64,000 nt of DNA from Phycisphaerales bacterium UBA1845 (GCA_002338715.1 DDIR01000105.1:24976-88975), one strand, 5' to 3'. Counted from the first letter of the stretch, positions 41,801 through 50,306 are shown. Translations and numbers: made by a program. The notes: a model not told the origin generated them from the letters alone.

Positions 41801-41840
41801 ACGCCCAGAGGCGCCGCTTGATCCATTCGCTCAGGTTCAT
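38805..41840 (-). CDS. CHASE2-domain class III adenylate cyclase
   Basis: A 1011-residue membrane sensor. One N-terminal helix (about 15-34), a CHASE2 sensor domain outside the membrane (starting YQLDQGFRHFNQIDADPRIVLIDIND), three membrane helices at about 628-705, then the cyclase domain at about 745-930. The CHASE2 part is much longer than usual, because of a helical insert (about 165-290) and a coiled-coil-like insert (about 465-590). Cyclase motifs: CYFSDLQGFTS (metal Asp), NKFMGDGIFAFF (Lys for adenine), QTDYTCIGDTVNLAARLE (Asp for adenine plus Asn/Arg). Adenylate rather than guanylate cyclase is favoured. ATG at 41840 used. Confidence 0.88.
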   Translation of the reverse strand: MNLSEWIKRRLWAFSVGTFVTTLAVLAYLAGWFVPLSRYQLDQGFRHFNQIDADPRIVLIDINDYALRSIHRWPWPRRMQADLVGILNECGAATILLDIVYAEPSPGRISDPRLEPDYDTDAAGDEVLGETSIANAIYDDRELATAIRNAGNVYVALFFETSPPSFDPQQLRDDARKLLDENPAITREAFAATLNLPADDDSQTRFVQARIDHLLRQQFDLDEHEIAERLNIPVRDVEIHLSRMKPIAAQYLVQKLLAKNADATLAEAYAAILPNHPPNIASRDRHDVFREYSRALSRHYVRKHCLDVDPAYSRLLPNGIDPTVPVAEIAAAAKRIGFVNFKKDDDGILRHVPVMTRLEGKVVKQIAFALSADILDFDLKTIAADEKNRLIITDHKQSNVWRLPLNENGEMLINWQINRDAPTWEKSFTHIPVSRAMEIATCRRTIRNNNALLRTRRFQAVELMYEGAPSGLLDHEARVRQLALWEAGIELADADSRANLEAQRNGLLKEIEATEELALSNIERMHQEIGGLEPEDEDERALFSRINNLHEQLITGPFTKELIANNARLQARADELVSELRGKLDGKFCFVGHTASAQADMVNSPVFESMPGVMAHANLVNTLLQNRIPTVAPSYMPVLLIIIVGAIITLLTATKGPWFAFASLLLLIAPMLGISCYLTWKYGFFIATIVPAATTFVAWALITLYRQSTEERQRRSFSRALARNTSPAIAASITKHMDKLDLSPQPAEVTCYFSDLQGFTSISERLDANQTKTILNHYLGAMGEVLVENRAFNKFMGDGIFAFFNSPLWPVEDHIIVGCESALATAQKLNELKASAAAEYAEEFRRLFMRVGVHAGPVYVGYFGSENQTDYTCIGDTVNLAARLESANKAFGTQIMVSGVCRDHAGDRYHYRHLAALQVKGKAQAVQVYELLGRKGDVDDETLDYANAFNQAVAAFQKRDWEGSKHHFQYCKERRANDPAIELYHHEIEQLQLNPPPEGDAWNMAITMTTK

Positions 41841-41900
41841 GCGGGCATCGTAAACGCACCGGCGAATGTCCGCCACGGTTCATCCGGCTCGATGGTGAAT

Positions 41901-41971
41901 GTAGGGTGCGGCTCGCCGCACCTTTTTGGAGGACTGGATTTGGATACCCGGTGCGGCGAGCCGCACCCTAC
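41901..41971. repeat. GTAGGGTG inverted-repeat element, GC-core variant
   Basis: Perfect 22-base arms at 41901-41922 and 41950-41971 with a core GCGGCTCGCCGC instead of GGGCCGTGCCC. The right arm holds the trpD TAG stop (41968-41970). Confidence 0.85.
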
Positions 41972-42981
41972 GCGCTTTCTCTTGCGATTTGTGCCAGCTT
42001 TTCTTTCGCCGCGCCGGAATCGATTGTCTCTGCCGCCAACTCGACGCCGTCTTTCAGCGTTTCGGTGACGCCGTACACCGTCATCGCTGCGGCTGCGTTG
42101 AGCACCGCGTGATTGCGTTTCGGGCCTTGCTCGCCGTCCAGGATCGCCCGAACGCATGCCGCACTTTCAGATGGCGACGCGACGATCAGGTTATCGAGCG
42201 ATGATGCGGGCAGTCCGACATCGCCCGGGTTGACCGTGTGCATTTTGATCGCACCGTCGCGCAACTCGCAGATGTGGGTCTTGCCGGTGATCGTCAGGTC
42301 GCAGAGTCCGTCTTCGCCATGCACGACCCACACGCGGGTGGCTCCGAGTTTCGCGAGAGCGTTGGCCATCAGGTCGAGATGGTCGTATCGACTCACGCCG
42401 AGGATTTGAAACTCCGCGCCAGCCGGGTTGGCCAGCGGTCCCAGCAGGTTGAACATCGTCCGTGCGCCGATCGCCTTGCGGACGGGAACAGCGTGCACCA
42501 TCGCCGGGTGCAGATGGGGTGCGTGCATGAATGCCAGGTTGCAGCGTTTGAGGCATCGCTCCAATGTGGGGATGTCGGCTTCGAGGTTGATGCCCAGTTC
42601 GATGAGCACTTCACTGCTGCCGCTGACCCGTGTGTTGGTGCGGTTACCATGCTTGGCGACGACAGCCCCGCCGGCGGCTGCGATGATCGCTGCCGTCGTC
42701 GAAACGTTAAAGGTGCTGATGCCATCACCGCCGGTTCCGCAGGTGTCGATGCACGGGCGGATGGAGCTGACGCGTTTCGCCGCCTGCCGCATCGCTTCTG
42801 CCGCCCCGACGAGCTCGTCCACCGTTTCGCCCTTGGTCTTCAGCGCGCAGATCAATGCTGCCGTCCATTGCGGTTCGAGCGCGCCAGACATCATCGACGT
42901 GAACGTCTCCCGCGTTTCTTCGCGCGTCAGGTTCTCGCCCTTCTGCACGCGGCGGATCTGTTTTCGAATGGTCGGCTGCAC
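41968..42981 (-). CDS. trpD: Anthranilate phosphoribosyltransferase
   Basis: A protein of about 337 residues for the second step of tryptophan synthesis. It has the PRPP motif DTCGTGGDGISTFNVST, KHGNRTNTRVSGSSEVL and FNLLGPLANPA. Two motifs differ from the norm: GNR-TNT-RVSGSSE rather than GNRxxSSxxGSAD, and VVHGEDGLCDL rather than DGLDE, so the usual Mg-binding Asp-Glu pair reads Cys-Asp. The start is uncertain: GTG at 42981 is used; a TTG at 43029 would add 16 residues. It is divergent from mnmE. Its TAG stop is inside an inverted-repeat arm. Confidence 0.87.
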   Translation of the reverse strand: MQPTIRKQIRRVQKGENLTREETRETFTSMMSGALEPQWTAALICALKTKGETVDELVGAAEAMRQAAKRVSSIRPCIDTCGTGGDGISTFNVSTTAAIIAAAGGAVVAKHGNRTNTRVSGSSEVLIELGINLEADIPTLERCLKRCNLAFMHAPHLHPAMVHAVPVRKAIGARTMFNLLGPLANPAGAEFQILGVSRYDHLDLMANALAKLGATRVWVVHGEDGLCDLTITGKTHICELRDGAIKMHTVNPGDVGLPASSLDNLIVASPSESAACVRAILDGEQGPKRNHAVLNAAAAMTVYGVTETLKDGVELAAETIDSGAAKEKLAQIARESA

Positions 42982-43098
42982 GCTTACTGGAATCCTTGGT
43001 GATGTTTCGTCCCATTGGTCAGGTGCCAACGGAGTCAGTACAGTGTAGCAGATTCAAGGGTGAAGTTTGATTGCGATTGGATATCGGACGGTCAAAAC

Positions 43099-44520
43099 GT
43101 GGATGGTGCATCGTCAAATTACGCGGATGTCGATGATACGATCGTGGCTGTCTGCACCGCACGGGGCGTGGCGCCGCGAGGCATCGTGCGCCTTTCCGGA
43201 CCCGATGCGTTGGCAATCACGCAAGCCGTCTTTGAGTCTGCGTCGCCCGACGCCTTGTCGAAACCGCTCGGTTTTCGCCGCATTGATGGCCACATCGTCT
43301 TCGATCATCACCACCGCGCCCCCGCGCAGGCCTACGTTTTTACCGAACCCCACAGCTACACCCGGCAGGATTCGGTCGAACTGCACACCGTCGGCGCAGC
43401 CCCCGTGTTGGAAATGCTCGTCGAACGCTGCATCCGAGCCGGCGCCCGACCCGCGCACCCCGGCGAATTTACTGCGCGGGCGTATCTTTCCGGTGCATTA
43501 ACCCTGTCAGCCGCCGAAGCCGTCGCAACAACGATCCACGCCCGCACCGATGCCCAGCTGCGATCCGCCCGCAAGGTGATGCGGGGCGACCTGCGCGACA
43601 CGATCGTCGCGTGGCAGGATGCGTTGGCCGATCTGCTTTCGCTGGTGGTCGCCGACATCGACTTTGCGGAAGAACCGATCGATTTTATTTCGACCGATGA
43701 GCTGGCGTCGAAGGTTGCGGACCTTCACGGGCGACTCGGCGCGTTGATTCGATCGTCCGAATCGCAATCGCGGATCGACGCGGTGCCCCACGTGCTGCTT
43801 TTGGGTCTGCCCAATGCGGGTAAGAGTACGCTGCTCAATGCGCTGACCGGAATCGATCGGGCGATTGCGTCGGCTGTCTCGGGCACAACCCGCGACATTC
43901 TTTCTGCGCCGGCGACGCTCGATGGCATCGAAGCGATCTTGTTGGATTCTGCTGGCGTCGATGACAGCCCTGATCTTGTGCTCGTTCATGCGCGGCAGCG
44001 GGCGCAGGAGGAAGCCGGTCGCGTCGATCTGGTGTGCATCACGGTGGACGTGTCGCAGCCGCTCGATGCCGAGGGGATTGCACGGCTCAAGCGGTTGGCC
44101 GATGGGCCCAAGATGTTGATCGGAACCAAGTTCGACCTTCTTGGCGGTGATCGAAGTGATTGTACGTCAGCTTTGCGGCAGGTTGTGGACATGCCAGTCA
44201 GCGTGGTGAGTGCGGCATCGGGCGAGGGGATCGACGATCTTCGCAGGATGATGGCCCGCGAATTGATCGCGCAGGCGACGGACGCGGAGCACAGCGCCAT
44301 CTCGCTTTCGACCAATCAGCACGTCGCGCTCACGACGGCCAACGATGCATTGGTGCGATGTCTGGAATTGACGACGACTTCCGACAACTTGCTGGACATC
44401 GCCGAATTGGTCGCGCTTGAATTGCGGGAGGCGTTGGATTCGCTGGCATTGACGACCGGAACGGTTTCGACGGACGATCTGCTGGGTCGCATTTTCTCGT
44501 CATTTTGTATTGGAAAGTGA
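43099..44520 (+). CDS. mnmE: tRNA modification GTPase
   Basis: A GTPase that works with MnmG to modify the wobble uridine of several tRNAs. The N-terminal folate-binding part begins DDTIVAVCTARGVAPRGIVRLSGPDA. The G domain has G1 GLPNAGKST, G2 GTTRD, G3 DSAG and G4 GTKFD (the usual NKxD has Thr). The protein ends FSSFCIGK, the invariant Cys-Ile-Gly-Lys tail. GTG at 43099 gives about 473 residues, near the usual length; GTG at 43060 or an earlier start is possible. MnmG is not in the window. Divergent from trpD. Confidence 0.92.
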   Translation: MDGASSNYADVDDTIVAVCTARGVAPRGIVRLSGPDALAITQAVFESASPDALSKPLGFRRIDGHIVFDHHHRAPAQAYVFTEPHSYTRQDSVELHTVGAAPVLEMLVERCIRAGARPAHPGEFTARAYLSGALTLSAAEAVATTIHARTDAQLRSARKVMRGDLRDTIVAWQDALADLLSLVVADIDFAEEPIDFISTDELASKVADLHGRLGALIRSSESQSRIDAVPHVLLLGLPNAGKSTLLNALTGIDRAIASAVSGTTRDILSAPATLDGIEAILLDSAGVDDSPDLVLVHARQRAQEEAGRVDLVCITVDVSQPLDAEGIARLKRLADGPKMLIGTKFDLLGGDRSDCTSALRQVVDMPVSVVSAASGEGIDDLRRMMARELIAQATDAEHSAISLSTNQHVALTTANDALVRCLELTTTSDNLLDIAELVALELREALDSLALTTGTVSTDDLLGRIFSSFCIGK

Positions 44521-44599
44521 TGCTTTTGAAACTGTTCAACTTCTCGCCGGTACAACGACAAGATCCAAAATCGACGACAATGACCAACTGCGGTTTCAA

Positions 44600-44628
44600 T
44601 TGACACCAAAATTCGCGCCAGTTACAAA
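44600..44628 (+). promoter_or_regulatory. Candidate sigma70 promoter for the mla operon
   Basis: TTGACA at 44600-44605, a 17-base spacer and TACAAA at 44623-44628, about 70 bases before the MlaE start. Confidence 0.45.
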
Positions 44629-44698
44629 CAGTCCGGCGTTTGTGTGAACAAGCGTGCATCCCGCCAAAGGGGCAGGTCGGCGAAGGACAGGGTTGGCT

Positions 44699-45511
44699 AT
44701 GATCATCACAACGATCGGCAGGAAGACAAACAACTCGCTCGAAGCATTCGGTCAGTTCTGGATGTTTTGTCTGAGGACGACCCGTTGGATGTTCACCGGG
44801 ATGTTCCAATACAGAAACTGGCGGTTGGTGATGCCGCAGTTTTATGAAGTCGGTAACCGTTCGCTGCCGGTCATCGCGATCACCGGTACGTTCGTCGGGA
44901 TGGTGCTGGCTGTTCAGGCGTACGACCAGTTGCACGCGGCTGGCTTTGCGGAGCGCATGGGGGTGCTGTTGAATTTGACGCTCGTCCAGGAACTCGGACC
45001 GGTGTTGGCCGCGGTGATGCTTGCCGGTCGGGTCGGCGGGGCGCTGACGGCTGAGCTTGGCACGATGAACGTGACGGAGCAGATTGATGCGCTGCGTGCG
45101 ATGGGATCTGATCCGATTCGCTATCTTGTGGTGCCGCGATTTCTGGCGTGTTTGATTTTGTGCCCCGTGTTGACGCTGTTTGCCGACGTGTGCGGATCGG
45201 TGGCTGGTTCGTGGATCGCGGTCGGGCTGAAAGACATTCCCTACGAGCCCTACAGTTACTACACGATGGACGCGGTGGCCAAGTGGGACATGGGCGTCGG
45301 GTTTATCAAGAGTTTGATCTTCGGGTGGATCATCGGGATGGTCGCCTGCTACAAGGGGTTTCATTGTCGGGCTGGGGCTGAAGGCGTGGGGCGGGCGTGT
45401 ACTGAGGCGTTCGTCGCGACGTTTATCGCCATCCTCATCGTGGACTTCTTCATCGCGAGCTTCAGCACGGGTTTGTACAAAGTTCTCTACGGTTTCAAAT
45501 CGTTGGTTTAA
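44699..45511 (+). CDS. mlaE: MlaE-family ABC transporter permease
   Basis: A 270-residue inner-membrane permease of the Mla/Ttg2 lipid transport family. Motifs: VIAITGTFVGMVLAVQAYDQL, LVQELGPVLAAVMLAGRVG, ALTAELGTMNVTEQIDALRAM and YLVVPRF, with five or six hydrophobic helices. It is followed by an ATPase and an MCE-domain protein, the usual core of a phospholipid transporter that keeps outer-membrane lipid asymmetry. ATG at 44699 is chosen because upstream residues are polar. Confidence 0.92.
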   Translation: MIITTIGRKTNNSLEAFGQFWMFCLRTTRWMFTGMFQYRNWRLVMPQFYEVGNRSLPVIAITGTFVGMVLAVQAYDQLHAAGFAERMGVLLNLTLVQELGPVLAAVMLAGRVGGALTAELGTMNVTEQIDALRAMGSDPIRYLVVPRFLACLILCPVLTLFADVCGSVAGSWIAVGLKDIPYEPYSYYTMDAVAKWDMGVGFIKSLIFGWIIGMVACYKGFHCRAGAEGVGRACTEAFVATFIAILIVDFFIASFSTGLYKVLYGFKSLV

Positions 45512-45523
45512 ACGTTGGCAGCA

Positions 45524-46348
45524 ATGACCGAAAGCGAATCCAGACAATCCAATGCCAGCTCAGCCAATGGCGGCGATTCCGTCGTCGAGTTGCGCGGCGT
45601 CAGCAAGCGCTTCGGCTCTCTCGAAGTGCTGCGCGATGTCAGCGTGAAGTTTCGCCGCGGTGAGACTGCCGTGATCATCGGCGCGTCGGGTGCGGGCAAG
45701 AGTGTGATCCTCAAGCACATCGTGTCGCTGCTCAAGCCGGATACCGGTGAAGTCCACTGTCGCGGCGAGCGGATCGATACGATGACCGAACGTGAACTCG
45801 TGGCCGTGCGAACGCATTTCGGATTCCTGTTTCAGATGGGGGCGTTGTTCGATTCGCTGACGGTGGCGCAGAACGTCGCGTTTCCATTGGTCGAGCACAC
45901 CAAACGAACGGCGGCAGACATCGCCAAAACCGTCTCTGAAAAACTGCGGATGGTCGGTCTCGACGGATTGCAGGAAAAGAAACCGGCGCAGCTTTCTGGC
46001 GGTCAGCGCAAACGTGTCGGCTTGGCCCGGGCGATCGCGCTCGATCCTGAGATCATTCTGTACGACGAACCCACGACGGGATTGGACCCGATTCGCTCCG
46101 ATATCATCAATGAACTCATCATCAAATTGCAGCGTGAGCTTAACGTGACCAGCATCGTCGTCACGCACGATATGGCCAGCGTTCGCAAGATCGGCGACCG
46201 GGTCGTGATGTTGCACGAAGGCCAGTTCATCTTTGACGGTTCGCCCGAAGAGATGGAAACCAGCGACGTGAAGATCGTGCGGCAGTTTGTCGAGGGGCGG
46301 GCAGAGGATGAGCAGCTTGCAGGTATTCGCATGAAAGGCAAACCATGA
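45524..46348 (+). CDS. mlaF: MlaF-type ABC transporter ATP-binding protein
   Basis: A 274-residue ATPase. Walker A GASGAGKSVILKHI, Q-loop FQMGALFDSLTV, ABC signature LSGGQRKRVGLARAI, Walker B ILYDEPTTGLDP and the switch His in VVTHDM. The FQMGALFDSLTV segment is typical of the Mla/Ttg2 family. ATG at 45524 is preferred over a TTG three codons earlier. Its TGA overlaps the ATG of the MCE gene (ATGA at 46345-46348), implying translational coupling. Confidence 0.93.
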   Translation: MTESESRQSNASSANGGDSVVELRGVSKRFGSLEVLRDVSVKFRRGETAVIIGASGAGKSVILKHIVSLLKPDTGEVHCRGERIDTMTERELVAVRTHFGFLFQMGALFDSLTVAQNVAFPLVEHTKRTAADIAKTVSEKLRMVGLDGLQEKKPAQLSGGQRKRVGLARAIALDPEIILYDEPTTGLDPIRSDIINELIIKLQRELNVTSIVVTHDMASVRKIGDRVVMLHEGQFIFDGSPEEMETSDVKIVRQFVEGRAEDEQLAGIRMKGKP

Positions 46349-47442
46349 ACGAATCAAAAAGGAACTTCGCGGTTGGGTTGTTCATGATTGGGGGAATCGC
46401 CGTCCTTGGATACCTGATGGTGCTCTTCGGTGAAGCGCCGGGTTGGCTTGGCGGTGCGGAGTACGAACTGCGCATCGAAGTCAATGAGATTTCCGGCATC
46501 GATGACGGAACGCCGATCTACCTCAACGGCATCAAAGTCGGGCGGGTGACAACGTTGAACTTCCTCGACATGGCCCATCCCGAGATGGGCGTCGTCCTTA
46601 TGGGTAAAATCAAGAACGAGTTCAGCATCCCCGTCGGTGCACGTGCGGAGTGCATCAGCCCGACGCTTGGCATCGGTCGGGGTCGCGTTGATATTTTTGC
46701 GAGCGGAGGCAGCGGTCACATCGAACCCGGCGGCGCGATCAAGGGTGTGATGGTCGATTCGCTTGAGCGCATTTTCCCAGAGCAGATGGCCACCTCGTTT
46801 GAAAAAACGGTCGTCGGGATCGGCGATTTTGCCGAAGCCTACGCACCGGTGGCGAATGACGTTCACGAGCTCTTGAAGATTCGCACCGTCGGTGAAGTCG
46901 ACAGCGATCCGGAAAAGATGGCAGCCAATCTTTACACGGCTGTCCAGCGACTGGATCAGGTGCTCAAGAGTCTCGGTGAAGTCGTCGGTGATACTGAGAT
47001 GCGCGGCAAGCTCCACGCGGTGATGGACAATCTGCTGGCGATGACCGAAGACGCAAAAGTGGCGATGTCCGATCTTCGCGAGACCACCGCGGCGCTCAAG
47101 ACCGACATGGCCAAGATCACGAAAGGGGCAGAGCAAGCGCTAACCAGCATCGACACCAGGGTCAACGAGCTAGCCGACGCGGCGCTGCCGACGCTCGATC
47201 ATGCGGCGAAGACGGCGTCGAACCTGCACCGCGTTTCGGACAAGATCGCCGACGGTGAAGGCACGCTCGGGCGACTGCTCAACGATGAGCGGCTTTACGA
47301 AGCGACGCTCCTGGCGATCCAGCGCGTCCAGGACATGGTCGATTCGTTTAGACGGTTGGCCGAGCGGTTCGAACGTCGCGGGCGGATTGGTTTGGAAGTC
47401 GGCGGATTCCCGGCGGATCAGCCGCTGTCTGAACCCAAGTAA
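46345..47442 (+). CDS. mlaD: MlaD-like MCE-domain protein
   Basis: A 365-residue protein with one N-terminal helix (about 9-27) and an MCE domain (about 38-120): EVNEISGIDDGTPIYLNGIKVG and SPTLGIGRGRVDIFAS. The remaining 200 residues are a long helical tail (LMVSLERIFPEQMATS region onward to VNELADAALPTLDHAAKTAS), typical of MCE proteins that form a periplasmic needle or ring. It should bind lipid in the Mla complex. MlaA, MlaB and MlaC are not in the window. Its last 25 bases overlap the convergent glycosyltransferase gene. Confidence 0.9.
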   Translation: MNESKRNFAVGLFMIGGIAVLGYLMVLFGEAPGWLGGAEYELRIEVNEISGIDDGTPIYLNGIKVGRVTTLNFLDMAHPEMGVVLMGKIKNEFSIPVGARAECISPTLGIGRGRVDIFASGGSGHIEPGGAIKGVMVDSLERIFPEQMATSFEKTVVGIGDFAEAYAPVANDVHELLKIRTVGEVDSDPEKMAANLYTAVQRLDQVLKSLGEVVGDTEMRGKLHAVMDNLLAMTEDAKVAMSDLRETTAALKTDMAKITKGAEQALTSIDTRVNELADAALPTLDHAAKTASNLHRVSDKIADGEGTLGRLLNDERLYEATLLAIQRVQDMVDSFRRLAERFERRGRIGLEVGGFPADQPLSEPK

Positions 47443-48737
47443 GGTTGGCTTTGATCGCGGGCGCGTTTTCTCCAGACGTATTCGACAATCAACGCAAGTG
47501 CGAATGGCCCATACCATGCCGCGAACACCCACGTCGGCATGACCCATTCGCCGGTCTGCGATCGGTGACTTTCGGCTTCAAAGTACACGGCTGCGGTAAC
47601 GCAAAGCATCAGCCAGGCAACGCGCACGCGCGACCACGCAAAGAACAGCGTCCACGTCAGATACCACGCATGCACCACGGGCAGCGCCAGAAACAGCACC
47701 GCGAAGATGCGCGTGGCATACCGTGGCAAGTCGAGGCGTTTCGAGGAAATGTATATCGCAAACACAGCCACGACCAGCGCGGCGAACATGCGCGCCCGAC
47801 GATCACCCAAAATCGGCTCGGTTAACGTGACGAGAGCGCCCAGGCTTGAAGTTGAGCCACCGAACCGCAGCAGGCTGTCGAACACGTGCCAACCCGCGTC
47901 ACTGTATGGCAGGTAACATCCCACCATGACGGCTATCGCCGCAAGAACCGCAATGGGCCGGCGAAACATGAGCCAAGGCAAGAGTACAATCGCCACCGTC
48001 TTGGCTGAGATTGCGACACCGATGAGTGCTCCACATTTCCAGAAATGCTGGCGGTGTCCACAGATCGACGCGCCGGCCAACGCGAGCAGCATCAACGTGT
48101 CCTGATGCCCATCGATGGCGAACGACGTGATCGTGAGCGGGCACAGCGCATATAGTGCGGCCCAGTGCGGCGATCGATTCAGTAGTAGCAGCAAGCGCCC
48201 CACAACTGCGATCGCGAGCAATTCAATGAAAACGAGAAACCCCTTAACGATGTAAACCGAGTTGCCGAGTGCGCTGGTCAACCGAAACACCAACTGCGAA
48301 AGCGGCGGATAAATCGCCGGGTAATCGGGGTGGTTGATCTTCGGCCAATTGGGATCTTCGCGGATGAGGAGAGGGTCGTTCGTGTTTGCGGGGATGGTGG
48401 TGTACGGGTTTGCGCCGTATCGCTGGATTTTTCCTTCCCAGACGTATCGATGCAGATCGTCGCTGGGCACGGTGTGCAAAAGCGCGAGGCGAATCGCGAC
48501 GATTCCCACCATCCACAACGACCACGATCCCGAGCGCGCGGTATCGCCGCGAAAAAGTGAACGTGCGATGAGGCCAAAGCCGACGGCTCCCGCAACCCAC
48601 GCCAATTGAAATACGCGCAAGTGTTGGCGATAGTCGCCGAGAATCGCGCACGTCACCACGAAGCCAGCAACGAGCAGCCAACCGACCACGATCGGTTTAG
48701 CCAGTCCGGCGCCGTTGGTATCCTTCGTTGTGCGCAT
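47418..48737 (-). CDS. GT-C-type polytopic glycosyltransferase
   Basis: A 439-residue membrane protein with about ten hydrophobic helices. The first extracytoplasmic loop has HTVPSDDLHRYVWEGKIQRYG and HPDYPAIYPPLSQ, in which the Asp-Asp and the YPPL motif resemble the mannosyltransferase-like GT-C family (DUF2029/GT87). It would transfer a sugar from a polyprenyl-phosphate donor outside the inner membrane; acceptor and sugar are unknown. It ends convergently over mlaD with 25 shared bases. It is 36 bases after the GT2 gene on the same strand, so the two probably work in one glycan pathway. Confidence 0.78.
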   Translation of the reverse strand: MRTTKDTNGAGLAKPIVVGWLLVAGFVVTCAILGDYRQHLRVFQLAWVAGAVGFGLIARSLFRGDTARSGSWSLWMVGIVAIRLALLHTVPSDDLHRYVWEGKIQRYGANPYTTIPANTNDPLLIREDPNWPKINHPDYPAIYPPLSQLVFRLTSALGNSVYIVKGFLVFIELLAIAVVGRLLLLLNRSPHWAALYALCPLTITSFAIDGHQDTLMLLALAGASICGHRQHFWKCGALIGVAISAKTVAIVLLPWLMFRRPIAVLAAIAVMVGCYLPYSDAGWHVFDSLLRFGGSTSSLGALVTLTEPILGDRRARMFAALVVAVFAIYISSKRLDLPRYATRIFAVLFLALPVVHAWYLTWTLFFAWSRVRVAWLMLCVTAAVYFEAESHRSQTGEWVMPTWVFAAWYGPFALALIVEYVWRKRARDQSQPYLGSDSG

Positions 48738-48773
48738 GGTTTGCAGGAAGGAAGCTGGTGTGCCTCAGCCGAG

Positions 48774-50306
48774 TTAGTTTGAAGTCGCCTGGATGGCTGG
48801 CGATGCGTTTGAATCCGCAGCTTGTTCATCGCGTCGACGTAGCAGGCGCACGGGTCGCGACAGCACACCCATCCAAAGAAAACCCAATCCATACAGCAAC
48901 AGAAAGATGCTGAAGAAGTAGCGGTTGCAATCGAGATATTGTTTGAACGTCCAAAGCGAATAGACGCCGAGGACGATTTCCAGAATCCAGAGTTGCTGTT
49001 GGGCGACTTGGTAATGGCCCATCGCCCGCTTGCCGGCAGTGCTTCCGGATTTTGGCGTGCGGACGAATTCGCCGCCTTTCAGATAAAGCCCTCGAATCAC
49101 CGCGATCGAATTGTTGACGCAGATACCCACGCCCAGAATCAGCATGCTCGGAATCACCCGCACACCGCCCCAGCCCTCACCCAGCGCGAAGCGTGCGTAG
49201 GTGTAGACGGCTGACGGAATAATCGCCGTCACGCAGACGACCGCCCATATTCCGTAGAACCATTCCTGAAAGTGTGCGCCTTTGAGCCAGATCAGCAGCA
49301 TCGGTCGCGCGACGACCGCCAAGATCAGCATGAACACCGCGACGGCATAGTGCGTCAGATGCAGCGAGGCTTCGAGCTTTTGACCGATGGTCAGATGCGA
49401 ACGCCAGATGCGCGGGAGCAACTTGCGGGCGACTTGAATCGATCCGGTTGCCCAACGCCGCTGCTGACTCTTGAACGCGTTGGCGGTCCCGGGCAGTTCA
49501 GCCGGACACGCGACATCCACGCAGTATTCGATTTCCCAACCGGCTAACTGAGCGCGGTAGGAGAGGTCGAGGTCTTCGGTCAAGGTGTCAGCCGACCACC
49601 CGCCGACTTTTTCGTCGAGGATCGCCGCTTTTCGCCAGATGCCAGCCGTTCCGTTGAAATTCATCAACAGACCATTCCATGCACGGGCGCCTTGCTCGAT
49701 GGCGAAGTGCCCGTCGATGCCGAGTGCCTGAGCGCGGGTGAGCCAGGATTCGTCGCGGTTGAGATGTCCCCAGCGTCCCTGCATGCATGCCGCTTTTGGA
49801 TTGGCGACGAGCAGGGCGATGCACTTTTTGAGGAATTCGGACGGTGGGACAAAGTCCGCGTCGAAGATCGCGAGGAACTCACCTTTGGCCTGTGGTGTGG
49901 CGTGGGCGAGCGCGCCGGCTTTGTATCCGTGACGGTCGTCGCGCCGGACGACGCGAATGTCGAACCCGCGGTCGGCGTATTGTCGGACGATCTTGTCGAT
50001 CAGATCGCGGCAGTTGTCGGTGCTGTCGTCGAGGACCTGGATTTCGTGTTTGTCTTTGGGATAGTCCATCGCCACAACGGCATCGATCAAGCGCGTGACG
50101 ACATCGGCTTCGTTGTAAACGGGAAGTTGCGTCGTGACGGTGGGCCAGGATGCGCGATCGTCGGCTTCGACAAAGGCATCGATGATCGCTTTTTGCTCCG
50201 CGCGCTTGGCTTTCTGTTTGCGGGCAAAGAGTGCGAGCAAGATAGCCAGGTGCAAACCGTATCCGGATGCAGCGACGGTTGCGATCAGAAACAATACGAA
50301 CGACAT
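48774..50306 (-). CDS. Membrane GT2 glycosyltransferase, cellulose-synthase-like
   Basis: A 510-residue processive-type enzyme. One N-terminal helix, then the GT-A domain with TTQLPVYNEADVV, QVLDDSTD, FLAIFDADFVP, the acidic TEDLDLSYRA and QQRRW: all elements of the D,D,D,QxxRW signature. Four or five membrane helices follow (ASLHLTHYAVAVFMLILA onward). The pattern is close to the CslA/glucomannan-synthase-like bacterial group. ATG at 50306 is used; a TTG seven codons upstream is possible. A PilZ domain is not visible. It forms a minus-strand run with DUF547 upstream and the GT-C gene downstream. Confidence 0.85.
   Translation of the reverse strand: MSFVLFLIATVAASGYGLHLAILLALFARKQKAKRAEQKAIIDAFVEADDRASWPTVTTQLPVYNEADVVTRLIDAVVAMDYPKDKHEIQVLDDSTDNCRDLIDKIVRQYADRGFDIRVVRRDDRHGYKAGALAHATPQAKGEFLAIFDADFVPPSEFLKKCIALLVANPKAACMQGRWGHLNRDESWLTRAQALGIDGHFAIEQGARAWNGLLMNFNGTAGIWRKAAILDEKVGGWSADTLTEDLDLSYRAQLAGWEIEYCVDVACPAELPGTANAFKSQQRRWATGSIQVARKLLPRIWRSHLTIGQKLEASLHLTHYAVAVFMLILAVVARPMLLIWLKGAHFQEWFYGIWAVVCVTAIIPSAVYTYARFALGEGWGGVRVIPSMLILGVGICVNNSIAVIRGLYLKGGEFVRTPKSGSTAGKRAMGHYQVAQQQLWILEIVLGVYSLWTFKQYLDCNRYFFSIFLLLYGLGFLWMGVLSRPVRLLRRRDEQAADSNASPAIQATSN

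Noticed and set aside
44330..45547. 405-codon minus-strand frame over the end of mnmE and mlaE
   Set aside because: Pro/His/Arg-rich composition typical of an antisense shadow.
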